Shown here: positions 44,290 through 53,435 of the stretch, one piece after another | How the letters are laid out: the number at the start of each line of letters is the position of its first letter | How positions within the stretch are numbered: the first letter of the stretch is position 1 | Assembly: GCA_947175645.1 (NCBI GenBank) | Contig: CAMWNP010000008.1 | Span: 1-64,000 of the forward strand | DNA: 64,000 nucleotides | Reading direction: 5' to 3' | Source of the DNA: an uncultured Porphyromonadaceae bacterium | GTDB taxonomy: Bacteria > Bacteroidota > Bacteroidia > Bacteroidales > Muribaculaceae | Notes under the pieces: model-generated | Databases searched by the model: none | What the model saw: the letters and a program-made list of their open reading frames with translations, nothing else | Told to the model about the DNA's origin: nothing | Made by a program: the position numbers and the translations under genes

Positions 44290-47200
44290 CAGGCTCCCAA
44301 CTGGTTGATGTCGACACCGGAAATCATCAGTTCTTTTTCAAGTTCCTCGATGTTTCCGCCGCCTACATAGTAGGTCTGGATCAGACGGACCAGATAAGTG
44401 GGCGCGTAGCGGTCGATCCGGCTCAACAGTCCGCCGTTTCCTATGCGTGACTGATACTGTACGTAGCGGGCGATTTCGGCATACCGTTCAATTTCGTCGT
44501 GGAGTAACTGCAGACCTTTTCCTTTCAGTTCCTCATCGTTGGTTTCTTTGCCCAGCGATACATAGAGGTTGCCTATCTGTTCCCCTATCTGCACTCCCAG
44601 AGGTGCGTAGCGGACGGGGAGTTTCTCCATGATTATATTCAGGATATCGGCACTTTTCCGGAACTTGTCGTTGGCAATACCCACACCTTCAGGATTGATC
44701 TCGTCGGAGTCTTCCACATATTTGGCCTCTATACCCTGGTTGTAGAGTTCCACGGCCAGGTCGATGAGCGCGGAGCGGTGGGTGGTGACCATTTTGCGCA
44801 CTGTCTCGTCGAGATAGAGCGGTCTGTCGGCCTCGGCGGCTTCGGGGAGACCACCCCAGCGGAATTTTTCGGTGACATTTTTGTACATGGTTTCCGCGTC
44901 GACGGCAGGTTCGTCGCCATACTGATTTTGTAGAGGCACAACCTGATATGTCAGACCGGTGTTGCGCATATAGGGCGAGAGTCCGAGGTAGTAGTCCTCA
45001 GGAACAGTCATGGCGAAATATATCGGACGGTTCCATCCGTTCTTGACGCTTGTGGCGAGCATGTCCAGCGAGAGAACCTTGCCGAGCGATGCGCCCCGGT
45101 CCTGAGCGGTGTAATGGTCCTCTACCAGATTGACGGGGATGTAGGGGAGGATGGAGGCGGAATCGCTCTCGCTGACTATACCGGCGTTGATAGCAGTCTG
45201 CGCGTCAATGGGGATATACATGTTTGCGGAGTTCCATGTGGCCTGGTTGTCAGCGGTTTTAGGAGCGTTCCGGTAGAGTTCGCCCAGTGATGCGAGAACC
45301 TCCACGGGAACTTTATGGGAGGGGTCTTCGGAATCGATGTAATTGAACTGCAGCCGGTCGTAGGTGTAAGCCTCGGGAGTGGCGAGCATATCGATGGCTG
45401 CCGCGTGATATGTGGGGAGTTTCATCTGGTTGGCATACCAGTCAGTGGTGAGATAGGAGAGGTTCACCACGCGCACGTCGGTGCGGTAGTCCTCAACCTC
45501 CTGAGCGTACCACAGGGGGAATGTGTCGTTATCGCCGTTGGTGAAGATAATGGCATCGGGAGCGAGCGATGACAGGTAGTTCATTCCGAAGTCACGTGCG
45601 GTGTAGCGTCCGGAGCGGTCATGGTCATCCCAGGTCTGTGACACCATCTGCAGCGGGATAGCCAGCCCAATGACCACAGCCACTGCGGCGGCAATCTTTT
45701 CGGCGTTACGGTTCTTTTTCATGTAACTTGCCAGGATATTGGCTATTGCAGCCACACCCAGGCCGATCCAGATGGCGTAGGCGTAGAATGAGCCGGCGAA
45801 CGCATAGTCACGCTCACGGGGCTGTGACGGCGGCTGATTCAGATAGAGAACGATTGCTATTCCTGTCATGAAGAAGAGGAAGAACACCACCCAGAACTGT
45901 TCTATACCGCGTTTTGAGTGGAACGCCTGCCAGAGCAGACCTATGATTCCGAGCAACAGCGGGAGCATGTAGAACACGTTGTGTCCGGCATTACCTTCTC
46001 CCTGTTCGTAGGGGAGGAGCGACTGGTCGCCGAGACGGAGGTTGTCAAGCGGAGCGATACCGGTAATCCAGTTTCCACGGTTCAGTTCGCCATTGCCCTG
46101 AAGGTCGTTCTGGCGTCCGGCGAAGTTCCAGAGGAAATAGCGGAAATACATGTGGTTCAACTGATAGTTGATGAAGTAGCGGAGATTCTGGGCGAACGAG
46201 GGAGTCTTGACGGTCATTTTGATGGGTTCTCCCCAGCCGTTGGTGAGCACGTTACCTTCCGCATCCAGATAGGGAGAGATCTCCACATCCTTGAGGTCGG
46301 CCTGGGTTGCTCCGATCCAGTCGAGATACTGCGGTCCGTGCTGGCGGGAATACATGCGTGGGAAAATGGTATTGGGAGTCCATTGGTAACTGTCCTTGGT
46401 TCCGGTGACTATGTATTGGTCACGCTGGGTGGAATCAGTTTTCACCACTTTGCCGTAGAGTTTCCTGCCCTGTTTCAGTCTGGCCTTTACATTGTTGTCG
46501 TTGACGTAAGTGTAAATGGGGGTTGAGGTGAACTGCTGACCGTAGAGGAGCGGAGTTTCGCCATATTGTTCGCGGCTCAGGTAAGAGGCGAGCGAGAACA
46601 CGTTGTCAGGTGAGTTCTGGTTCATCGGCGGATTTGCTCCGGAACGTATCAGCAGGAGTGCGTAACTTGAGTAGCCGGCAAATATCACCGTTATGCTCAG
46701 TGAGGCTATGGCCAGGATGCGCACGGGGAGTTTCTTAGCCTTGAACAGATAGATGGCGAGCGCCACGAAAAGGGCTGCCGGAATGAGCAGACTGTCGCCT
46801 ATGAAGAGTATTCCTGACATGAGGGTCATGAGCAGGAACGAGATGCGGATGGCAAGCGGTCGGCGGTCGGCATAGAGTTCGTATATGCTCCATACGGCCG
46901 CGGAAACGAACAGGACGGCATAGACAATAACTCCGACATTGTAACTGCAGTGGAAGAGGTTCACGAAGAGCAGTTCAAAATATTGCGCCACTTCAACGAA
47001 TCCCGGTACAAGTCCGAACAGAATCAGCGCCACGATGACGAATGAAATGAGCAGTGACACCAGCGAGCCTTTGACGTTGACGGTTTTCCATTTCCTGTAG
47101 TAGATGACCAGCACTATTGCAGGAATACAGAGCAGGTTGAGCAGGTGAACGGCAATTGAGATGCCGATGATGTAGGCTATCAGTATGAGATACCGGTCGC

Positions 47201-47723
47201 TGTGAGGCTGGTCGGCACGGTTTTCCCATTTGAGAATGAGCCAGAACACCAGTGCGGTGCAGAAAGATGAGAATGCATACACCTCACCTTCCACGGCTGA
47301 GAACCAGAATGTGTCGCTCCAGGTGTAGGCCAGTGCGCCACAGAGTCCGGAGGCCATGATCACTATTGTCTTGGGGATGGAAACCGCAGTTTCATCATCC
47401 TGCACCAGCAGGCGTTTGGCCAGATGGGTGACAGTCCAGAACAACAGCAGGATGGTTCCCGCGCTGAGCAGCGCCGACATGGAATTGACCATGAGAGCGA
47501 CCTTTGTGACGTCGCCGCCGGCAAAGTTTACAAAGAAGCGTGCGGCGAGCATGAAGATGGGGTTGCCCGGCGGGTGACCCACTTCAAGTTTGAAACCTTG
47601 TGAAATGAATTCCGGACAGTCCCAGAAACTGGCGGTAGGCTCCAGTGTGAGCAGGTAAGTCACGGATGCTATCAGGAAGCAGAGCCATCCCAGCGAGTTG
47701 TTGATGAGGTTATATCTCTTCAT
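44289..47723 (-). CDS. DUF2723 multi-membrane protein, PMT-like
   Basis: A 1144-residue protein with about 11-13 hydrophobic helices in the first half (to about residue 690) and a soluble C-terminal part. The N-terminal LEPTASFWDCPEFISQGFKLEVGHPPGNP is the DUF2723 signature, with acids placed as in PMT/GT-C enzymes. ERDYAFAGSFYAYAIW and FTNGDNDTFPLWYAQEVE are family blocks. It is probably a polyprenyl-phosphate-sugar-dependent glycosyltransferase acting in the periplasm; the acceptor and sugar are unknown. First gene of the minus-strand operon with the deacetylase and queG. Confidence 0.9.
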   Translation of the reverse strand: MKRYNLINNSLGWLCFLIASVTYLLTLEPTASFWDCPEFISQGFKLEVGHPPGNPIFMLAARFFVNFAGGDVTKVALMVNSMSALLSAGTILLLFWTVTHLAKRLLVQDDETAVSIPKTIVIMASGLCGALAYTWSDTFWFSAVEGEVYAFSSFCTALVFWLILKWENRADQPHSDRYLILIAYIIGISIAVHLLNLLCIPAIVLVIYYRKWKTVNVKGSLVSLLISFVIVALILFGLVPGFVEVAQYFELLFVNLFHCSYNVGVIVYAVLFVSAAVWSIYELYADRRPLAIRISFLLMTLMSGILFIGDSLLIPAALFVALAIYLFKAKKLPVRILAIASLSITVIFAGYSSYALLLIRSGANPPMNQNSPDNVFSLASYLSREQYGETPLLYGQQFTSTPIYTYVNDNNVKARLKQGRKLYGKVVKTDSTQRDQYIVTGTKDSYQWTPNTIFPRMYSRQHGPQYLDWIGATQADLKDVEISPYLDAEGNVLTNGWGEPIKMTVKTPSFAQNLRYFINYQLNHMYFRYFLWNFAGRQNDLQGNGELNRGNWITGIAPLDNLRLGDQSLLPYEQGEGNAGHNVFYMLPLLLGIIGLLWQAFHSKRGIEQFWVVFFLFFMTGIAIVLYLNQPPSQPRERDYAFAGSFYAYAIWIGLGVAAIANILASYMKKNRNAEKIAAAVAVVIGLAIPLQMVSQTWDDHDRSGRYTARDFGMNYLSSLAPDAIIFTNGDNDTFPLWYAQEVEDYRTDVRVVNLSYLTTDWYANQMKLPTYHAAAIDMLATPEAYTYDRLQFNYIDSEDPSHKVPVEVLASLGELYRNAPKTADNQATWNSANMYIPIDAQTAINAGIVSESDSASILPYIPVNLVEDHYTAQDRGASLGKVLSLDMLATSVKNGWNRPIYFAMTVPEDYYLGLSPYMRNTGLTYQVVPLQNQYGDEPAVDAETMYKNVTEKFRWGGLPEAAEADRPLYLDETVRKMVTTHRSALIDLAVELYNQGIEAKYVEDSDEINPEGVGIANDKFRKSADILNIIMEKLPVRYAPLGVQIGEQIGNLYVSLGKETNDEELKGKGLQLLHDEIERYAEIARYVQYQSRIGNGGLLSRIDRYAPTYLVRLIQTYYVGGGNIEELEKELMISGVDINQLGA

Positions 47724-47736
47724 GGATTAAAATATG

Positions 47737-49164
47737 TTACTTTCGGAGAATTTTTCGGTTCAGTGTTTTGTTATCGGTGGTCGTCACACGCAGCAGAAGT
47801 ATGTCCCGGGAGCCTGTGGAGAGAGTGGCGGTGGTGGCGTCCGGCGCTGTCCGGGCAATGAGGTGGCCCGACAGATCAAACAGGGCGACCTCTGTCATGG
47901 GTATGTCACAGGTCACTGTGATGAGGTTTCCGTTGAATTCCACGTTCAGGTATCCGTTCTCTTCACTGCCGGTGGCTATGGGTTCATCGGTACTCATGTC
48001 GGTCACACGGAATTCTTTCCATTGTGGAGTTGACCGGAACTCTTCAGCAAGTGTGGCGGATGATACGTTCAGGCTGACATTTTCCTGCGGCGTCTGGTGC
48101 CATACGTTCTCGCCCAGTGCGGGAGCCTGTTCCATCCCTTCCTTAACGGTAATGCTTTCCAGTGATTCCCACTGCTGCATGGCGTTGTCACCCAGATAGT
48201 TGAGGGTAGATGGAAGAGTTACAGTTCCGGCACTTTTCCAGTTGGCCATCCCATAGTCACCGATGGTTTCAACCGCTGTGTTGCTGATGAAATCCTCATG
48301 GGCGGGATTTATTGAGGTCAGTCCGGCCAGTGATAGTGTGGCAATACCGGTAAGAGTTGACGGCAGCAGGAGTCGGGTGAGTGAACTGTCGCCGAAGAAG
48401 AATGCTTCGGGGAGTGTGGTCACACCTTCCGGAAGTGTGGCGAGGGTCAGGTCAGGACATTCTGAAAAAGCCCCTTTCCCGAGTGTTTTCAGTGACTTCA
48501 TCTGCTGGAGGTCCGCTGTCAGGAGCGACGTGCCGGAGAATGCGTAATCGCCAATTTCTTTCAGTTGAGCCGTAAAGGGATAGTCTGTCAGGGAGGTGCA
48601 ACCGTTGAAAGCATGGTCGGAGATGACTGTCACGCCGGAAGCCTCCACGGCAGTAAGGGCAGTGCATCCTTCAAAGGCGCTTGCTCCTATTTCTGTTACG
48701 GAGGGTGACAGGATGACGGTGTGGAGAGTGGCTACATCTTTGGCCATATATGGGGGAAGGGCTGAGATGTTGGCTGTAACGGTAAGTTTCTCAAGGTTCG
48801 TACCGGCAAGTGCGGCTTCGCCTATTGTGGTTGTATTTCCGCTGATTGTCAGGTTTTTAACCGTTGATCCGAACAGGGCGAAAGGGGGTAGGGCACGTGG
48901 GGCTGAAACTCCTGAACCGTTGCGTGTGGGATTACCTTTGTAGGGTACTATTTCCGCGTCGATTACCAGAGTGGTCAGATCAGGCATACGGTCGGCGATG
49001 AAGTCAAAGTCGGTCACGTCCATCTGTCCGTTGACTGTAAGTGACGTCATATCCGTGTGTTCACCGACAAGCGCACGCAATCCGCCGGGGGTGCAATCAA
49101 TCACCTCGGCTAACGCAGTAACATCTACAATAAGGAATAATATGTAACAAAGCAAATGCCTCAA
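47737..49164 (-). CDS. BspA-like leucine-rich repeat secreted protein
   Basis: A roughly 475-residue protein with a signal peptide, several LRR_5 units (IGASAFEGCTAL, ISDHAFNGCTSL, IGDYAFSGTSLL) spanning about residues 125-330, and a C-terminal sorting-like end (ALFDLSGHLIA...). The start is uncertain: no in-frame ATG exists. The TTG at 49164 gives a good signal peptide and lies about 20 nt after the predicted transcription start, while a TTG at 49203 overlaps the promoter. LRR_5 proteins bind host or bacterial proteins at the surface. Downstream, the DUF2723 gene starts 13 bp later. Confidence 0.78.
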   Translation of the reverse strand: MRHLLCYILFLIVDVTALAEVIDCTPGGLRALVGEHTDMTSLTVNGQMDVTDFDFIADRMPDLTTLVIDAEIVPYKGNPTRNGSGVSAPRALPPFALFGSTVKNLTISGNTTTIGEAALAGTNLEKLTVTANISALPPYMAKDVATLHTVILSPSVTEIGASAFEGCTALTAVEASGVTVISDHAFNGCTSLTDYPFTAQLKEIGDYAFSGTSLLTADLQQMKSLKTLGKGAFSECPDLTLATLPEGVTTLPEAFFFGDSSLTRLLLPSTLTGIATLSLAGLTSINPAHEDFISNTAVETIGDYGMANWKSAGTVTLPSTLNYLGDNAMQQWESLESITVKEGMEQAPALGENVWHQTPQENVSLNVSSATLAEEFRSTPQWKEFRVTDMSTDEPIATGSEENGYLNVEFNGNLITVTCDIPMTEVALFDLSGHLIARTAPDATTATLSTGSRDILLLRVTTTDNKTLNRKILRK

Positions 49165-49191
49165 AGCAAGTTCATTAAAGGATATCAACCA

Positions 49192-49199
49192 CAAAAGTA
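49192..49199 (-). promoter_or_regulatory. -7 element of the LRR gene
   Basis: TACTTTTG on the minus strand. It excludes the upstream TTG at 49203 as a start and supports the one at 49164. Confidence 0.5.
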
Positions 49200-49308
49200 G
49201 CAATTTTTCACGAATCTACTGTAAAACAAACAATTAAAAATAATTAATATCGGCATAATCCGGATGTGCTTACATCCGTTAAGAATAACAGATGCCGGCA
49301 AACGCTAC

Positions 49309-50304
49309 CTATAAGTTTTTGTACCTGACAACCCAATATCCGTTACGGTTATCACCCTTACGTTCCAGCCAACCACATTCTTTCATCCTGAGGATGATTT
49401 TCTTCACCCCGCTTTCGGAAATACCAATTTTTTCCGCAAGTTCTACCCGGGTCAACCGCGGGTTGTCCTGTAGAAGATGCAACAGCGTAATCTCAGATTT
49501 TTGGGGTACTTTTTTGGGTACTTTTTGGGTCACTTTTTTGGGTACTTTTATTCGGGTACCGGTTTCTAAGGTCTTTAATATCTCATTCAGCATGAAGTCG
49601 ATGAAAGGACCTGACTGACCTTCCGCAGTGGACAGGGCTATGGCATCGTAATATGCCTGCTGATTAGCATAAACCATATTTTCCACCGGCAGATGTTCAA
49701 ACAGAGGGTTAAGCCTGCCAAGAATCAATGACTGCCACAATCTTCCGGTCCGTCCATTACCATCAGAAAACGGATGTATGAACTCAAATTCATAATGGAA
49801 TACGCATGAGCGTATCAACAGATGATCTTGGGATTTTTTCAACCAACAAAACAGGTTGTCCATCAGTTCCGAAACACGTTGGAATGGAGGTGCCATGTGA
49901 ACAAGTCCGGTATCTCCAAACACACCTACTCCTCCTCTGCGATATCTTCCCGCATCATCACTCAGAGCCTCCATCATAATGCCATGGGCCTTTAGTAAAT
50001 CTTTCTCTGAAAATGGGTTTAATTGATGGAATATGTCATAAACCCGAATGGCATTTTTAACCTCCCGGATCTGACGGATTGGTGCGATGACTTGCTTACC
50101 ATTGATAATGTCTCGGACTTCCTCCTCACTCAATGTATTTCCCTCAATGGCAAGAGACGAGTGGATGGTTTTCACACGGTTAGCCTTGCGCAACTTAAGT
50201 TCCTGCTCTCTTTCGATGGCAATGTTGTGTCGTTCCAGAAGCGCGGATATCTCTGCAATTTTATTGATTGCATCTGCTGAAACGGTGAAGGGGGGATTTG
50301 TCAT
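49309..50304 (-). CDS. Fic-family AMP transferase with C-terminal HTH
   Basis: A 331-residue protein that probably transfers AMP or another phospho group from a nucleotide to hydroxyl side chains. The active-site motif is H177-PFSDGNGRTGR-188. An N-terminal inhibitory helix motif SSLAIEGN (residues 49-56, with E54) marks it as a self-inhibited class with the helix before the Fic core. A repetitive basic linker, VPKK/VTQK/VPKK/VPQK (about 245-262), leads to a winged helix (LTRVELAEKIGISESGVKKII), so it could bind DNA and regulate itself. No antitoxin gene is adjacent. AT-rich relative to neighbours. Confidence 0.9.
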   Translation of the reverse strand: MTNPPFTVSADAINKIAEISALLERHNIAIEREQELKLRKANRVKTIHSSLAIEGNTLSEEEVRDIINGKQVIAPIRQIREVKNAIRVYDIFHQLNPFSEKDLLKAHGIMMEALSDDAGRYRRGGVGVFGDTGLVHMAPPFQRVSELMDNLFCWLKKSQDHLLIRSCVFHYEFEFIHPFSDGNGRTGRLWQSLILGRLNPLFEHLPVENMVYANQQAYYDAIALSTAEGQSGPFIDFMLNEILKTLETGTRIKVPKKVTQKVPKKVPQKSEITLLHLLQDNPRLTRVELAEKIGISESGVKKIILRMKECGWLERKGDNRNGYWVVRYKNL

Positions 50305-50355
50305 AAGCCTTTTGTTGATCTAAGAGAGTACTAAAATTATAAATTGCTCCTGAGA

Positions 50356-50363
50356 CAAAGTTA
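50356..50363 (-). promoter_or_regulatory. -7 element of the fic gene
   Basis: TAACTTTG on the minus strand, 51 bp upstream of the ATG. Confidence 0.45.
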
Positions 50364-50468
50364 ATTATTTTTTCTGAGAATACAGTATAACGGACCAGAT
50401 TTTAAATGTCAAACGGCGATGCATCAAGTGAATGACGCACCGCCGTTGTGGGATTATTCCGAAAGGAA

Positions 50469-53423
50469 TCAGAGTTCTTTGTATTCGGTTACGGATTTTA
50501 TTCCTTTCTGACCGAAATATGCTTCAAGATTACCTTTGAGGAGAAGATGTTTCTTGTATACATCGGGGTGATCCTGAAGATTGAGTGCAGTGCGGACATC
50601 GTTGTTGGGAAGTTGCACGGGGACGCACTTGGCAAGATCAGTCTCAGAGGGTGATGCCGCCACAAGGAGGTTTGTTTTGACGGTGGCTTCGTTGTTGAAC
50701 TTAGCGGTATCGTAACTCTTACCTTCGATCCAGCCGACAACGTAGCAGTCAACCCAGACGCCTGTACCACTGGTTCCGGCGAGGACGTCAGCGATGGTGT
50801 AGGGTGAGGTTTCCGTTCCGTTACCGGGGTCATCTGCGGGGGGAGTGACAGGGGGGTCGCCACCGCCACCGTCAAGCAGATATTCTGAAACTGACTTCAT
50901 ACCCATCTGACCGAAATATTTCTCAATCGAGCCTTTCAGTTTGACTTTCTGCTTGTAGTTTTCAGGATGATCCTTGAGGTTGAGGGCTGTGCGGACTGAG
51001 CCTGAAGGCAACTGGATTGGAATACATTTGCTGAGATCGGTTTCATCAGGTGTGGCTGCCAGCAGGAGATTGGTCTGCACAGTGGCGTCAGCGTTGAATT
51101 GTGCGGTATCGTAGGTTTTGTCAGCGATCCATCCTACGATATATCCTTCGATCCAAACAGAGGAACCGGTGGCGGTGCCTGCGATTACCTGACCCACGGT
51201 GAAGGGATCGCTTTCCGAGCCGGCGCCGGTGGAGGGACCGGGATCAGGCTCGGTGCCTGAGCCGGGACCGAATGAGGGAGTGCCGCTCATTTCATAGAGA
51301 TAGGGGAGGTATCCGTTTTCCTGGGCGGAGTCGTATGCACCGAAGGAGTTGTAGTTTTTAGAGTACTGGATGTATTTACCGTTACCAACGTTGGTGATCT
51401 TGAAAGTTCCGTCGCTCTGGCGCACGGGGTTCCACACGAAAGTGTTGTCACCGGCAATCAGGGAGGTGGACAACTGGAAACTTGTGTAGGTGCCGCTCAT
51501 GTAGAGGTAGCGACCTTTGGAGTCAACGATGTTGTAACCTCCGGCTGTGGCCACGAAGAGGAATGCGTTATCTTCCACAGACTGGATGGTGCCGTTGCTT
51601 TCAGTTACATTGGCGCTGTAAAGATATCCGTAGGATGCGGTTGCGTTGGTCACGGGAGTACCGCAGATGCCGTCGGCATAGAGCATGTAGCCTTTACCTC
51701 CGATAACGGAAGAAGCCAGGGTGAAGGTTACGTTGCCTGAGGGTTCGGGAGTGTCGTTTCCTGAGCCTTCAAGTGAGTATTCTGTGATTGTTTTCAGACC
51801 CATCTGGCCGAAGTATTTCTCAACGGAGCCGAGCAGAGCCACCTGTTTCTTGTAGTTTTCAGGGTGAGTCTGGAGGTTAAGGGCAGTACGTACGGCTCCG
51901 GAGGGCAACTGTACGGGAATACATTTTGCTGGGTCGGTCTCGTCCGGGGTGGGAGCGAGAATGAGGTTTGTCTGGACAGTAGCGTTGGGGTTGAATTCAG
52001 CGGTGTCGTAAGTCTTGTCGGCGATCCAACCTACAATGTAGCCTGCTACCCAAACAGAAGAACCGGATGCTGTACCCGAGAGGACCTGACCTACGTTGAA
52101 GGGAGATGCTTTCTGACCGTCACCGTCGGGAATTGTAGCGCCTTCAGGTGTCACGCCTTCTATTTTCCATTCGGAGGTGGTGCCATAGTTGTCAAGTACG
52201 GCGTAAGTGCTCATCAGGGTACCGAAGTTACCGCTTACCCAGATCTGTTTGCCGTAGTTTTCGGGGTGGGTCATGAGGTTACCGTATTCGCGGAGTGATG
52301 AGCCGGCGGGGAGTTCGATGATAAGACACCGGGTGAAATCCTTGCAGTCTGCATCGGGAGCGATGACCAGAGTGTTGTTCATGGCAACATCCGCGCCCCA
52401 TTCAATATCTTCATCAGAGGTGATTTCGGTTACGGCGGGAGCGACGGCACCGGCGATGTAGCCTGTTACCCAGCCTGATGCGGCCTGATTGTTCTGAATC
52501 AGAGTGATTACGTCAGCCACGGCGAACGGATTGTTCTGTGTTCCCTGGTTTTCGGTGGGGTTACCTATGTTCATGAGGCCTTCGGCATCGTTGAGGAGCA
52601 ACTGCCATCCGCTTGTGCCGTAGTAACTCAGGATGCCCACAACGTCGAGTTTCTTTTCGGGAACGATCATGTTCCAGAAACGGGCGTAGCCGCTGGTTCG
52701 TACGTTGATTGTACCGCCGCTAACGTTCAGAGCCTGGTTGTAGCCGCTTGAATGGTATTCGTCAACGAGGGTAGTTCCGGGGTTTGCGAACTGGCAGTCG
52801 TTGAAGCGCACCAGTTGGCCCTGGTACTTGCGGAGTTCCTCAGGAGAAGATCCGATCATGCTGAAGTCCTTGATGACCAGCGTGTCGATTTTCTCCGGTT
52901 CGGGGAGTCCGTTCAGTTCGGTGTGTTCGTTGAACAGGGCGGGAGCCATGAAAGATGTTTCCCAGCAGTTGCCCTGGTCATACCATTCGGGGAATCCGAA
53001 CTGTTGCATACCGTTGTATTTTCCAACGAACATGCCGGTGGCGTCGATGACGACTTCCTGCCCCTGGCGGTAGTTCATGTAGAGGTTATACTGGTTGATG
53101 GAGAGTGCGATGGCGGCAGTCTCGTCCTGAATGTAAAGACATTTGAATATGTTGCCGTCATAGTCGCTTGAAATGACCCGTCCGCGGATAATGTAGTGTT
53201 CTCCGGCGTGCTCGCCTTCCTCTATTGTGCCAACTTCCGTGCAGTAGTTGGTTTCATCCTGCCAGTACTTCTCTTTGAGTTGGGCAATGGTGGTGTTCAC
53301 CTTGTCGGCATTGGCTGCCACGGGAACTTTCATCTCCGGGGTGTCGAAGTCATCCTGACATCCCGAGAATCCGAGTGAGGCAACCGCCAAAAATCCGTAT
53401 AATAATTTTTTGAATGTTTTCAT
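50469..53423 (-). CDS. Surface lipoprotein with three repeated OB-like domains
   Basis: A 984-residue lipoprotein. Lipobox ending FSGC at residue 22, followed by QDD, an acidic surface-export type signal. A DUF5689-like region lies to about 280. Then come one diverged and three close copies of a domain beginning PF.VGQV...GTSVWVxGYIVG and ending with YFGQMG.KS(V/I)(S/T)EY (about 433-553, 730-851, 865-984). Between the first and second close copies lies a beta-rich segment (about 560-690) also found at the C-terminus of the next gene. Strand patterns suggest OB folds (DUF6359). OB-type domains often bind nucleic acid or sugars; the ligand here is unknown. It is the last gene of the 57.9-50.5 kb operon. 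Confidence 0.78.
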   Translation of the reverse strand: MKTFKKLLYGFLAVASLGFSGCQDDFDTPEMKVPVAANADKVNTTIAQLKEKYWQDETNYCTEVGTIEEGEHAGEHYIIRGRVISSDYDGNIFKCLYIQDETAAIALSINQYNLYMNYRQGQEVVIDATGMFVGKYNGMQQFGFPEWYDQGNCWETSFMAPALFNEHTELNGLPEPEKIDTLVIKDFSMIGSSPEELRKYQGQLVRFNDCQFANPGTTLVDEYHSSGYNQALNVSGGTINVRTSGYARFWNMIVPEKKLDVVGILSYYGTSGWQLLLNDAEGLMNIGNPTENQGTQNNPFAVADVITLIQNNQAASGWVTGYIAGAVAPAVTEITSDEDIEWGADVAMNNTLVIAPDADCKDFTRCLIIELPAGSSLREYGNLMTHPENYGKQIWVSGNFGTLMSTYAVLDNYGTTSEWKIEGVTPEGATIPDGDGQKASPFNVGQVLSGTASGSSVWVAGYIVGWIADKTYDTAEFNPNATVQTNLILAPTPDETDPAKCIPVQLPSGAVRTALNLQTHPENYKKQVALLGSVEKYFGQMGLKTITEYSLEGSGNDTPEPSGNVTFTLASSVIGGKGYMLYADGICGTPVTNATASYGYLYSANVTESNGTIQSVEDNAFLFVATAGGYNIVDSKGRYLYMSGTYTSFQLSTSLIAGDNTFVWNPVRQSDGTFKITNVGNGKYIQYSKNYNSFGAYDSAQENGYLPYLYEMSGTPSFGPGSGTEPDPGPSTGAGSESDPFTVGQVIAGTATGSSVWIEGYIVGWIADKTYDTAQFNADATVQTNLLLAATPDETDLSKCIPIQLPSGSVRTALNLKDHPENYKQKVKLKGSIEKYFGQMGMKSVSEYLLDGGGGDPPVTPPADDPGNGTETSPYTIADVLAGTSGTGVWVDCYVVGWIEGKSYDTAKFNNEATVKTNLLVAASPSETDLAKCVPVQLPNNDVRTALNLQDHPDVYKKHLLLKGNLEAYFGQKGIKSVTEYKEL

Positions 53424-53435
53424 GTCCTTGTCCTG

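Noticed and set aside
45918..46526. 202-codon open frame opposite the DUF2723 gene
   Set aside because: Antisense shadow of a strongly supported membrane protein gene.
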